This document shows positions 1 through 7,635 of a stretch of 56,993 nucleotides of DNA, one piece after another (the first letter of the stretch is position 1; every line of letters begins with the position of its first letter). The translations under genes and the position numbers were made by a program. Location of the stretch: assembly GCA_028717645.1 (NCBI GenBank), contig JAQUNK010000006.1:1-56993 (forward strand). Reading direction: 5' to 3'. Below the pieces are notes generated by a model. It was not told the DNA's origin and ran no database searches. It saw nothing but the letters and a program-made list of their open reading frames with translations. Source of the DNA: Candidatus Omnitrophota bacterium (lineage in GTDB: Bacteria; Omnitrophota; Gorgyraeia; Gygaellales; JAMWDD01).

Positions 1-2
1 AT

Positions 3-269
3 ATCGCCGCTTCTTTCCAGGCGGCGGTAGTAGATGCCCTTGTTGAGCAGTCTTTTGCTGCCTGCAAAAAGAACCGGATCAATGAGCTTTTTGTCGGCGG
101 CGGAGTTGCGGCTAATGCGTGTTTGCGCGAAAGGCTTATGAGCCTGGGGCACCAAAAGGGTATAAACGTACATTTACCTGCGAAACCGCTTTGCACCGAT
201 AATGCCGCCATGGTCGCAGGATTGGGTTTCCAACTCTTTAAAGGAGGCAGGAATGCTTACGTCCTATAG
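3..269 (+). CDS. tsaD: tRNA N6-threonylcarbamoyladenosine transferase TsaD, C-terminal part
   Basis: Only the last 88 or so codons are in the window; the gene enters from the left edge in frame 3 and is too truncated to appear in the ORF track. The translation carries the TsaD C-terminal signatures VGGGVAANACLRERL and CTDNAAMVA, where the Asp belongs to the metal site of the ASKHA fold. TsaD with TsaB and TsaE transfers threonylcarbamoyl to A37 of ANN-decoding tRNAs. The stop codon TAG at 267-269 lies inside the next gene, so the two are probably translationally coupled. The identification is firm for this fragment; the full length cannot be judged. Confidence 0.9.
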   Translation: MAASFQAAVVDALVEQSFAACKKNRINELFVGGGVAANACLRERLMSLGHQKGINVHLPAKPLCTDNAAMVAGLGFQLFKGGRNAYVL

Positions 270-705
270 TATATTTATCCGTCTGTTGTTATCGGTACTG
301 CTCAGCGGCCTGGTCGGCCTGGAACGCCAGCTTCACCGCCGGACCGCCGGTTTAAGGACGCATATTTTGGTCTGTATGGGCTCGTGTTTGATTATGTTGA
401 CATCCCTTTACATTTTTGATATATATAAAGACAAATCCTCGCTTGATCCAGCGCGTATCGCCGCCGGAGTGATCACGGGCATCGGCTTTTTGGGCGCAGG
501 AGCGATCATACGCAGTGGTGAGGCAGTAAAGGGTTTAACTACCGCAGCAAGCCTTTGGATCGTCGCAGGGATAGGTTTGGCCGTAGGCTGCGGTTTTTAT
601 TTCGCTGCAATAATTTCCAGTATCCTTGCTTTGATCGTCCTACTTTTCTTAAGGCACGTCGAAAAATTTGTGTTCGGTAAAGAAGAATCCAATACTACTA
701 ACTAG
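253..705 (+). CDS. MgtC/SapB-family inner membrane protein
   Basis: A 150-residue hydrophobic protein with the MgtC hallmarks: GLVGLERQLHRR near residue 17, a GLRTHILVCMGS stretch, ARIAAGVITGIGFLGAGAII near residue 77, and GLTTAASLWIVAGIGLA. Four to five membrane helices are visible. MgtC-family proteins are linked to Mg2+ limitation and to modulation of membrane potential or ATP synthase, but their biochemical role is unsettled. The ORF track starts at 202; I prefer ATG 253 because AAGGAGG lies just upstream at 241-247 and the extra N-terminus would lie entirely within tsaD. The gene overlaps tsaD by 17 bases. Confidence 0.85.
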   Translation: MLTSYSIFIRLLLSVLLSGLVGLERQLHRRTAGLRTHILVCMGSCLIMLTSLYIFDIYKDKSSLDPARIAAGVITGIGFLGAGAIIRSGEAVKGLTTAASLWIVAGIGLAVGCGFYFAAIISSILALIVLLFLRHVEKFVFGKEESNTTN

Positions 706-716
706 GAGGTGTCGTT

Positions 717-1217
717 ATGGCACTGCGCAGAAGAACAGAAGATAAGATTCTGGACGTAGATGCTTCCATGCAGGGGAGCCTGAATTTCAAGGAAGCAGTG
801 AACTTACGCATAAACGGAAAATTCGAAGGGACATTGGAAACAAAAGGTAACCTTACTATTGGAGAAAACGCCGTGGTCCTTGCGGATATTACCGGGGACA
901 ACATTGTTATCGGCGGGAAAGTAAAGGGTAAGGTGATCGCCAAAGAGCGCTTGACGCTTTTACCCACTGCGTTCATGCAGGGGGAGATGATCCCTGCCAA
1001 GCTGAATGTGGCGGAAGGTGCGATCATCGAGGGTACCTGCCATATGTTGCACGATTATTTTAATGCCGAAGAGCTCGCCCGCTACCTGGAAGTGGAATTG
1101 AATTCCATTCTGGAATGGGCCAATAACGGTAAGATCCCTGCGACCAAGGAAGGCAATGATTGGAAATTCGAGCGAAAAGCCATTGATAGCTGGATTATCA
1201 AGGAAAAGGTAAGCTGA
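717..1217 (+). CDS. Bactofilin domain fused to a C-terminal excisionase-type helix-turn-helix
   Basis: Residues 1-105 or so are a bactofilin (polymer-forming cytoskeletal) beta-helix: repeated short strands such as LRINGKFEGTLETKGNLTIG and NIVIGGKVKGKVIA with regularly spaced Gly/Ile. Residues about 112-160 (NAEELARYLEVELNSILEWANNGKIP..KEGNDWKF) match the winged HTH_17/MerR-excisionase fold, ending in a WKFERKAIDSWI wing. Bactofilins normally end in a short disordered tail, so the DNA-binding appendage is unusual. A strong AGGAGG precedes the ATG. The next gene carries the same HTH type followed by a membrane helix, which suggests a joint role. The bactofilin call is confident; DNA binding is inferred from the fold. 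Confidence 0.85.
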   Translation: MALRRRTEDKILDVDASMQGSLNFKEAVNLRINGKFEGTLETKGNLTIGENAVVLADITGDNIVIGGKVKGKVIAKERLTLLPTAFMQGEMIPAKLNVAEGAIIEGTCHMLHDYFNAEELARYLEVELNSILEWANNGKIPATKEGNDWKFERKAIDSWIIKEKVS

Positions 1218-1250
1218 TCGCGCAGGAAATATTCTTAAACGGGACAAAAA

Positions 1251-1559
1251 ATGGCTGAAAAATTATTGACTATCCGGGACGTGGCCCAGAAATTAGGGGT
1301 GAATGAAAGCGAAGTGGTTAAGCTCGCAGAAAGCGGGCAACTGCCTGCTTACAAGGTGGGAGGGGTGTACCTGCGTTTTAAAAAAGAACAGGTCGAGGCC
1401 TATATGAAATACGCCCGTATCTCCGATAAGCAGCGATTGACCCTGAACGAATATCCTTTCAGGGATAGGCTTGCCGATTTCTTCTATTTCAACGATTTTT
1501 ATATCCTTGCCGGTATCATAATCTTGATCATGCTGGCGGTTATATTCAAGGGAAGTTAG
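1251..1559 (+). CDS. Membrane-anchored excisionase/MerR-type HTH protein
   Basis: A 102-residue protein. Residues 5-55 (LTIRDVAQKLGVNESEVVKLAESGQLPAYKVGG) are a classic HTH_17 DNA-binding domain including the conserved wing (YLRFKKEQVEAYM). A short linker follows, then one hydrophobic helix near the C-terminus (FYILAGIIILIMLAVIF, about 83-99). This gives a DNA-binding domain facing the cytosol and tethered to the membrane. It lies 33 bases after the bactofilin-HTH gene and is related to that protein's C-terminal domain. A job in anchoring DNA or the bactofilin polymer at the membrane is inference; a membrane-bound transcription regulator is the alternative. Confidence 0.8.
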   Translation: MAEKLLTIRDVAQKLGVNESEVVKLAESGQLPAYKVGGVYLRFKKEQVEAYMKYARISDKQRLTLNEYPFRDRLADFFYFNDFYILAGIIILIMLAVIFKGS

Positions 1560-1563
1560 CTTA

Positions 1564-2229
1564 ATGAGAAAGAAGGGTTTTACCGATCTGGGCTTTGCCA
1601 AGGTCGATGTAGATAGATTCAAACGCCGCGGGTTCCCTGAAGTCGTATATTGCCCGGGTAAGACCAGGGAACAGATAATCGGTATTGTCCGCGAACTTGC
1701 AAGGCACAAGCAGCCACTTTTACTTACCCGTTTGGAAAAAGATGCGTGGTCCGGCCTAAAAAAACATTTTCCCGGATTGGAATATGACCCTCTGGGGAAA
1801 ATCGCCTATCAAGGGAAAAAAACAACTAAAAAAAGAAAAAATCCTGTTTTGTTGATCAGCGCGGGAACCGCAGATATCCCCGTGGCCGAAGAGGCCTATA
1901 TCACCCTGAAGGTGATGGGTGAGAAGGTGATCAAACTTTATGATGTCGGTGTAGCAGGCTCCCACAGATTGGCGGATAACCTGGGCCTTCTAAAAAAGGC
2001 CAGCGTCATTATCGTTGTGGCAGGCATGGAGGGGGCCTTGGCGAGCCTGGTAAGCGGATTAGTCGCTTGCCCGGTGGTTGCTGTGCCTACCAGTTCCGGT
2101 TACGGCGCAAGTTTTTCCGGGCTTTCCGCGTTGTTGACCATGATCAATAGTTGTTCTCCGGGAGTTGCAGTGGTGAATATCGATAATGGTTTTGGTGCGG
2201 GTTATTTCGCTTCCTTAATAAACAGATGA
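1564..2229 (+). CDS. larB: LarB, pyridinium-3,5-biscarboxylate mononucleotide synthase (NCAIR mutase-like)
   Basis: A 221-residue protein with a family N-terminal segment (DLGFAKVDVDRFKRRGFPEVVYCPGKT, about 8-34) and a PurE-like C-terminal half (SAGTADIPVAEEA near 98, GMEGALASLVSGLVACPVVAVPTSSGYG near 155). LarB carboxylates nicotinic acid adenine dinucleotide and releases AMP, the first step to the nickel-pincer cofactor. LarC and LarE, needed to finish the cofactor, are not in this window. It overlaps the fmdE-like gene by four bases and sits at the head of a Wood-Ljungdahl cluster that also carries the nickel-related cooC. Family assignment is strong; the link to nickel metabolism here is inference. 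Confidence 0.9.
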   Translation: MRKKGFTDLGFAKVDVDRFKRRGFPEVVYCPGKTREQIIGIVRELARHKQPLLLTRLEKDAWSGLKKHFPGLEYDPLGKIAYQGKKTTKKRKNPVLLISAGTADIPVAEEAYITLKVMGEKVIKLYDVGVAGSHRLADNLGLLKKASVIIVVAGMEGALASLVSGLVACPVVAVPTSSGYGASFSGLSALLTMINSCSPGVAVVNIDNGFGAGYFASLINR

Positions 2230-2642
2230 AACGTATTGGCATAAAAGAAGCGGAGATCTTTCACGGCCATCTCGGGCCGTATCTGGTCCTGGGCCTTTTG
2301 GCCGGAGAGCTCGCTTTAAAAAATCTAAAATGCAAAAAGTATTTTGGCCTTCAGGTAAAAGTTTGGGGCGTTGATCAGAAGCCCAAGTCCTGCCTTATTG
2401 ACGGCCTGCAGTTATCTACCGGGGCTACTTTCGGCAAGGGAAATATCGCGAAATTCAGCGCTACCCGCATAAAAATAGAAGTTAGTGACTGCATTAATAA
2501 AAAAAAGGCAACCTTACGCCTGAAAAATGATATCGTAAAAATATTGGAAAAGACAAAGACGCACCAGGATGCAGAATCGTTGGCAAAAAAGCTGTATAAG
2601 ACAGCCGGCCTTAAAATATTTAACCTTAAAAATCAGGAGTAA
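2226..2642 (+). CDS. FmdE-family protein (formylmethanofuran dehydrogenase subunit E-like)
   Basis: A 138-residue protein matching the FmdE N-terminal domain: FHGHLGPYLVLGLLAGELA near residue 12, then SCLIDGLQLSTGATFGKGNI near 57. The His-Gly-His and Cys/Asp residues are the likely metal ligands. FmdE domains occur with molybdenum or tungsten formylmethanofuran dehydrogenases but also alone in anaerobic bacteria, where their function is not established. No zinc-ribbon tail is present, so this is the single-domain form. Its four-base overlap with larB and two-base gap to acsC place it in the one-carbon operon. Confidence 0.8.
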   Translation: MKRIGIKEAEIFHGHLGPYLVLGLLAGELALKNLKCKKYFGLQVKVWGVDQKPKSCLIDGLQLSTGATFGKGNIAKFSATRIKIEVSDCINKKKATLRLKNDIVKILEKTKTHQDAESLAKKLYKTAGLKIFNLKNQE

Positions 2643-2644
2643 AA

Positions 2645-3973
2645 ATGGCTTTATCCGGACTGGATATTTATAAGTTGCTTCCTAAAACCAATTGCCGCGA
2701 ATGCGGTTTTCCGACGTGCCTGGCCTTTGCCATGCAATTGGCCAAAAAAGCAGTGCCACTGGATAAATGCCCTTATTTAAGCAAAGAGGCAAAACTGGTG
2801 CTGGAAGAGTCGAGCCTGGCACCCATACGCCTGGTGGTCATAGGTAAAGACAAAAAAATCGAATTAGGCAATGAAACCGTTTTGTTCAGGCATGAAGATA
2901 AGTTTTATCATCCTGCGGCCATAGGCTTTATCATCGATGATAATTCAAGCGATAAGGAAATAGACGTTAAGATAAGCAAAATAAACCGTCTGAAATTCGA
3001 ACGCGTAGGCCAGGCCCTAGAAGCCAATCTGGCCGCTATACGCCAAACTTCCGATAAGAAAAGGTTTCTCGATGTAGTGAAGAAAGTTTCGGCCGCTACG
3101 CAGCTGGAACTTGTTTTGATCAGTTCTGATCTTCAGGCGCAGAAAGAGGCCCTGGGTTTGATCGGTGCAAGAAAGCCGTTGCTGCATCCTCAGAGTGCGC
3201 AAAATATCGCGGATTTCGCCAAACTCGCTCTGGAATACAAGACTTCTCTTGTTGTCGCATCGCCCTCGCTGGAGGAGATATCCAATCTGACCAAAGATTT
3301 GAAAAAACAGGGTCTGGAAGATCTGGTTCTGGATACTGCCAGCAAGTCCTTAGCCAAAAAAATCTGGGATCTCACCCAGATACGGCGCCTGGCCTTAAAG
3401 AAAAAAGATCGTTCTTTCGGTTATCCTACGTTGGTTATTGTCGGAGAAAAGGACCCGTATCTACAGGTAGTTGAGGCGGCGGATTATATTGCCAAATACG
3501 CTTCCATAGTGCTCTTAGAGGGGGCAGAGCCCTGGCAGGCCTTAAGCCTCCTGACGCTACGCCAGAATATTTATTCTGATCCGCAGAAGCCGCTGCAGAT
3601 AGAGCCGAAACTTTATCCTATCGGCCAGGCGGATGAAAAATCGCCGGTTTTGGTCACCACTAATTTTTCGCTCAGTTACTACACAGTATTGGGCGAGGTT
3701 GAAGCAAGTAAGACACCATCTTATATCATGAGCGTAAATACCGAAGGTATGTCCGTGCTTACCGCCTGGGCGGCGGAGAAATTTACGCCGGAAAAAATCG
3801 CCAGTTCCCTGGAGGAATTCGGGGTTAAAGATAAAGTTGGTCATAAGCGGATCATCATCCCCGGTTATGTCGCGGTGATGAGCGGAGACCTCGAAGAAAA
3901 ATCTGGCTGGCAGGTTGTTGTCGGCCCTAAAGAGGCGTCTGGCATACCCAGCTTCCTGAAAAACCTGAAATAA
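2645..3973 (+). CDS. acsC: Corrinoid iron-sulfur protein large subunit (acetyl-CoA synthase gamma)
   Basis: A 442-residue protein. Four cysteines at residues 17, 20, 25 and 42 (KTNCRECGFPTC ... DKCPYL) form the 4Fe-4S site of the N-terminal domain. The remainder matches the TIM-barrel and C-terminal cobalamin-binding regions of AcsC/CdhE, with VNTEGMSVLTAWAAEKFTPEKI and RIIIPGYVAVMSGDLEEKSG near the end. With AcsD it forms the corrinoid protein that carries the methyl group from methyl-tetrahydrofolate to acetyl-CoA synthase. Length is normal for the family. It is followed by the RACo activator, cooC, acsD and acsE. Confidence 0.95.
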   Translation: MALSGLDIYKLLPKTNCRECGFPTCLAFAMQLAKKAVPLDKCPYLSKEAKLVLEESSLAPIRLVVIGKDKKIELGNETVLFRHEDKFYHPAAIGFIIDDNSSDKEIDVKISKINRLKFERVGQALEANLAAIRQTSDKKRFLDVVKKVSAATQLELVLISSDLQAQKEALGLIGARKPLLHPQSAQNIADFAKLALEYKTSLVVASPSLEEISNLTKDLKKQGLEDLVLDTASKSLAKKIWDLTQIRRLALKKKDRSFGYPTLVIVGEKDPYLQVVEAADYIAKYASIVLLEGAEPWQALSLLTLRQNIYSDPQKPLQIEPKLYPIGQADEKSPVLVTTNFSLSYYTVLGEVEASKTPSYIMSVNTEGMSVLTAWAAEKFTPEKIASSLEEFGVKDKVGHKRIIIPGYVAVMSGDLEEKSGWQVVVGPKEASGIPSFLKNLK

Positions 3974-3976
3974 TGA

Positions 3977-4030
3977 ACCCCGCACCTTTTTTAGAATGGT
4001 GCGGGTGTAAAAATTAAAAGGTGCGGGGTG
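3977..4030 (+). promoter_or_regulatory. Alternative-hairpin element sequestering the RACo start
   Basis: Between acsC and the RACo gene one arm, ACCCCGCACC (3977-3986), can pair either with GGTGCGGG (3998-4005; 8 bp, loop of 11) or with GGTGCGGGGT (4020-4029; a perfect 10 bp). The second pairing buries the ribosome-binding region and the GTG start codon at 4028-4030. The two pairings are mutually exclusive because they share the left arm. This is visible directly in the sequence. A regulatory role, or a simple part in setting the protein ratio within the operon, is inference. Confidence 0.5.
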
Positions 4031-5956
4031 AAGACTTTCAAAATAAAATTTTTTCCCGATAACCTGGAATGTGAGGTTGAGCAGGGTGCGACTATCCTTG
4101 CCGCTGCCATAAAAGCCGGCATACATATCAATTCTGCCTGCGGCGGAGATGGCGTCTGCGGCCGCTGCAAGGTGGTTTTATTAAAAGGAAATGTGGTTGC
4201 CCAGCCTACGGGCCTGCTTAGCTTAGAGGAAAAAAATAAAAATTACTATCTAGCATGTTCAACGTCCGTGCATTCAGACCTGGAAGTAAAAATTCCGCCT
4301 GAGTCCAGGATAGAGCTGGATAAATTAAGTAAAGAAGAACTCGGCCTGAGGTTGAAGGGGCTCTATGCCAAGTCGGAAGAGCAGTTATTCAGCCTTTCCG
4401 CCAAAAGCGAAAAATTATTTCTTCATTCACCGCTCGCCACTAAATTATACCTGGAGTTGCCTGAGCCGACCTTGGATGATAAAGTCAGTGATTTGGACAG
4501 GTTGTATCGTGCGGTGCGTAGCCTTGGCCACACAGACCTGATACAGACGGGCCTGGCAAATATCCGCCAATTGGGAGAATTATTACGCTCATCCGATTGG
4601 AAGGTTACCGTGACTTTGGGCAGGAGAGGCTTAGCGACCGAGATAGTCCTGATCGAGCCGGGGGACACTTCCGATAAAAATTTCGGCATGGCCTTTGATA
4701 TCGGTACGACCACGATCAGCGGCCAGTTGATCAATCTGAAAACCAAAGAGATCGCTGGGACAAGGATCGAATATAATATGCAGGCGGCATTCGGCCCGGA
4801 CGTGATCACGCGCATAATTTTTGCCAAGGACCCGGATGGCCTGGAAAAATTACACCTGGCAGTGGTCGACGGGATGAATGAGATCATCGGTGACCTGGTG
4901 AAAGAAAGCAAGGTAGACCTGAATAATGTTACCTGCGTGCTTTGTGCCGGGAATACCACGATGATACATTTATTGCTCAGGGTCGACCCTTCGTATATCC
5001 GCCGGGAGCCTTATGTGCCGGTGGCTAATTTTATTCCGAATATCCGCGCCAGCGAAGTAGACTTGATGATCAATCCCCGTGGACTCTTGTCTTGCATACC
5101 GGGTGTAGCAAGTTATCTGGGCGGAGATCTTACCGCGGGAGTCCTTTCCTGCGGTATTGACCGGGAAAGCGATTTGAGCCTTTTGATAGATATCGGCACC
5201 AATGGAGAGATCATTCTGGGTAACCGCGATTTTCTGATCGGTTGTGCTGCTTCAGCAGGCCCGGCTTTTGAAGGCTCAGGGGTATCTAGCGGCATGCGCG
5301 CGGCAAAAGGCGCGATACAAAAAGTAAAAATAGAGGCAAAGGATTATTCGGTAAAATATACGACGATCCTCGACGGAAAGCCGCAGGGCATATGTGGTTC
5401 TGGTTATATCGACCTCCTGGCAGAGATGCTGGAAAAAGGGATCATCGAAAAAAGCGGTAAGATCAAAAATATAAATCACCAGCGCGTGCGCCAGGGTGAA
5501 TACGGAATGGAGTTTGTGGTTGTTCCTGCCTTGGAGGCGTCCACCGGTAAGGATATAGTCATTACCGAAGTGGATATCGATAATCTCAAGCGTGCCAAGG
5601 CGGCTATTTATGCTGCGGTCTCGATATTGGTCAGGCATATGGATTTTGAACTCGATGATATAAAGAAAGTTTTTATTGCCGGAGGGTTCGGCGCGTACCT
5701 GGATCTGAAGAATGCGGTCAAAATAGGCTTGCTACCCGACGTGGGCATGGATAAATTTATTTATGTAGGCAATAGTTCTTTGGCGGGTGTGCGCTCGGCG
5801 CTGCTTTCTTGCCAGGCAATGGAAAAGGCCCAGGAAGTGGCCAAGAAGATCACTTATTTTGAATTATCCGTGGATAATAAATATATGGATGAATACATGG
5901 CGGCTTTATTTTTTCCGCATACTGATTTAACCAGGTTTAAGAGCGTTAAGCTATGA
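4028..5956 (+). CDS. RACo-type ATP-dependent reductive activator of the corrinoid iron-sulfur protein
   Basis: A 642-residue protein. The N-terminus is a 2Fe-2S ferredoxin with cysteines 38, 44 and 47 (SACGGDGVCGRCK) and a fourth in YYLACST near residue 78. A linker region follows, then an ASKHA ATPase half typical of DUF4445/RACo proteins: GMAFDIGTTTISG, LLIDIGTNGEIILG and FIAGGFGAYLDLKNA. RACo reduces inactive Co(II) corrinoid protein back to Co(I), driven by ATP. The start is GTG; no in-frame ATG is near and the ferredoxin begins at once. It is flanked by acsC and cooC, as expected for the pathway. The start codon lies in a hairpin arm (see separate entry). Confidence 0.92.
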   Translation: MKTFKIKFFPDNLECEVEQGATILAAAIKAGIHINSACGGDGVCGRCKVVLLKGNVVAQPTGLLSLEEKNKNYYLACSTSVHSDLEVKIPPESRIELDKLSKEELGLRLKGLYAKSEEQLFSLSAKSEKLFLHSPLATKLYLELPEPTLDDKVSDLDRLYRAVRSLGHTDLIQTGLANIRQLGELLRSSDWKVTVTLGRRGLATEIVLIEPGDTSDKNFGMAFDIGTTTISGQLINLKTKEIAGTRIEYNMQAAFGPDVITRIIFAKDPDGLEKLHLAVVDGMNEIIGDLVKESKVDLNNVTCVLCAGNTTMIHLLLRVDPSYIRREPYVPVANFIPNIRASEVDLMINPRGLLSCIPGVASYLGGDLTAGVLSCGIDRESDLSLLIDIGTNGEIILGNRDFLIGCAASAGPAFEGSGVSSGMRAAKGAIQKVKIEAKDYSVKYTTILDGKPQGICGSGYIDLLAEMLEKGIIEKSGKIKNINHQRVRQGEYGMEFVVVPALEASTGKDIVITEVDIDNLKRAKAAIYAAVSILVRHMDFELDDIKKVFIAGGFGAYLDLKNAVKIGLLPDVGMDKFIYVGNSSLAGVRSALLSCQAMEKAQEVAKKITYFELSVDNKYMDEYMAALFFPHTDLTRFKSVKL

Positions 5957-6708
5957 GTTTTGTCATTGCTTTGGCCGGAAAAGGCGGCACAGGAAAGACG
6001 ACCATTGCCAGCCTTTTGGTGAAGATATTAAAAGAGGCGGACAAGGGTTCTGTCCTGGCCGTAGATGCCGATCCGAACAGTAATTTGGCTGAATTCCTGG
6101 GCGTAAAAGCAGAGCGGACCATCGGTGCGATATTGGATGAGATCGCCGAGAACCCGGACAAGGTACCTAAAGGAATGCCTAAGGACAGGTTCATTGAATA
6201 CGAGGTTGAGAAAGCGCTGGATGAATCCGCCGGCTATGGCATACTTACTATGGGTAGGCCTGAAGGCCCGGGCTGCTATTGCTATGTAAACAATCTTTTA
6301 AGGAATATGGTGGGTAAACTGATCAAGGATTATGATTACGTAGTTATCGATAATGAAGCAGGGCTGGAGCATTTATCGCGCCGCACTATGCGTAATGCCG
6401 ATAGCCTGGTCATCGTTTCTGACCCTACCCAGGCGGGCCTGCGTGCCGCAAAAAGGATATTGGCGTTGGCAGGGGAACTGAAAATAAAGACCAATAAGAA
6501 ATTTCTTCTGATAAACCGCGCGCGTGCTGCGTTTGATGCAAGGAACTTAAAGGGATTTGAGGATGTTGTTTTTTTAGGAGAACTACCCGAGGATGAAGAA
6601 ATATTGAAGTTGAGCCTTAACGGTAGCTCCCTGGCCGGCTTAGATGATCGTTCGGCGGGCCTGGAAAGACTAAAGGAGATGGCAAAAAAGATATGGCAAT
6701 CGAATTAG
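5953..6708 (+). CDS. cooC: CooC/AcsF-type nickel-insertion ATPase
   Basis: A 251-residue MinD-like P-loop protein with the deviant Walker A GKGGTGKTT at residues 9-17 and DADPNSNLAEFLG, the CooC-style switch. A Cys-X-Cys motif (GPGCYCYVNN, about residue 110) is diagnostic for CooC, where it binds nickel or zinc at the dimer interface. CooC/AcsF uses ATP to load nickel into CO dehydrogenase or the A-cluster of acetyl-CoA synthase. The ATG overlaps the end of the RACo gene by four bases and the stop overlaps acsD, so translation is coupled. The nickel enzymes it should serve must be encoded elsewhere. Confidence 0.92.
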   Translation: MSFVIALAGKGGTGKTTIASLLVKILKEADKGSVLAVDADPNSNLAEFLGVKAERTIGAILDEIAENPDKVPKGMPKDRFIEYEVEKALDESAGYGILTMGRPEGPGCYCYVNNLLRNMVGKLIKDYDYVVIDNEAGLEHLSRRTMRNADSLVIVSDPTQAGLRAAKRILALAGELKIKTNKKFLLINRARAAFDARNLKGFEDVVFLGELPEDEEILKLSLNGSSLAGLDDRSAGLERLKEMAKKIWQSN

Positions 6709-7634
6709 CTAAAGAAAAATGGTCAGGTGTGATTAATCAGGTCAAGATCGGAGCGGCAAAGGCGATCAGCGTCGGACAAGAGCAGGCACTACCTTTCTTG
6801 CACGAAGAAGGCGGTGCGCCGCATAAGCCGGTAGTGGCTTATGAGGTCTGGGATACTGTTCCGGCTGATTGGCCCGAGGCCCTTATTTCTGCTTACGGCA
6901 ATGTGCTAAAGGACCCGGTTGCCTGGGTAAAGAAATGTGTTACTGAATTTGGCGCGCAGCTGGTTGCAATAAAATTAATTTCTGCACACCCGGATATGGG
7001 CAATAAGAGCGTAGAAGAGATAGCAGCACTGGTAGAAAAAATTAAAAAAGCCGCCGGGGTTCCCTTGATCATTAGCGGTTGCGGGGATAATGCTAAGGAT
7101 AACCTGATCCTGCCTGCCTGCGCCGAGGCCCTTAAAGGAGAGAACTGCCTTATCGGCAGCGTCACACAGGATAATTATAAGACGATCACTGCGGCCTGCC
7201 TGGCTGACGGCCACAGCATTATTGCCGAATCGCCTATTGATATCAACATCGCCAAACAATTGAATATCTTGATCTCCGATATGGGGATGCCCGCAGAACG
7301 CATTGTAATTAATCCTACGGTGGGTGCGTTAGGATATGGGCTGGAATATGCTTATTCTATTATGGAGCGTGCGCGCCTGGCAGCGCTATCGGGCGATAAG
7401 ATGTTAAGCATGCCTTTTATCTGTTTTGTTGGGCAGGAAACCTGGCGTACAAAAGAGGCAAGGGCAACCGAGGAAGAGCTCGCCGGATGGGGCCCGGCCC
7501 TGGAGCGTGGGATCGTCTGGGAGGCATTGACCAGCGCAGCATTTTTGCAGGCCGGTGCGGATATTTTGGTGATGCGCCATCCGAAGGCCATCGATATAGT
7601 AAAGAAAAATATAGAAGAGCTGATGAGGGGCTAA
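6693..7634 (+). CDS. acsD: Corrinoid iron-sulfur protein small subunit (acetyl-CoA synthase delta)
   Basis: A 313-residue TIM-barrel protein matching AcsD/CdhD: EEGGAPHKPVVAYEVWDT near residue 36, LVAIKLISAHPDMGNKSVEE, and VINPTVGALGYGLEYAYSIMERARLAAL. It pairs with AcsC to hold the cobalamin. The ATG overlaps the end of cooC by 16 bases and the stop is one base from acsE. The run QAGADILVMRHPKAI near the C-terminus is conserved in the family. Length is typical for the bacterial form. Confidence 0.95.
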   Translation: MAIELAKEKWSGVINQVKIGAAKAISVGQEQALPFLHEEGGAPHKPVVAYEVWDTVPADWPEALISAYGNVLKDPVAWVKKCVTEFGAQLVAIKLISAHPDMGNKSVEEIAALVEKIKKAAGVPLIISGCGDNAKDNLILPACAEALKGENCLIGSVTQDNYKTITAACLADGHSIIAESPIDINIAKQLNILISDMGMPAERIVINPTVGALGYGLEYAYSIMERARLAALSGDKMLSMPFICFVGQETWRTKEARATEEELAGWGPALERGIVWEALTSAAFLQAGADILVMRHPKAIDIVKKNIEELMRG

Positions 7635-7635
7635 G

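Noticed and set aside
202-252. Upstream start for the MgtC-like gene
   Set aside because: The extra 17 residues lie within tsaD and lack the family's hydrophobic start; AAGGAGG points to ATG 253.
1564-2229. PurE (purine biosynthesis) for the LarB gene
   Set aside because: The N-terminal segment and the GMEGALASLVSGL stretch are specific for LarB; PurE is shorter, and no purine genes are nearby.
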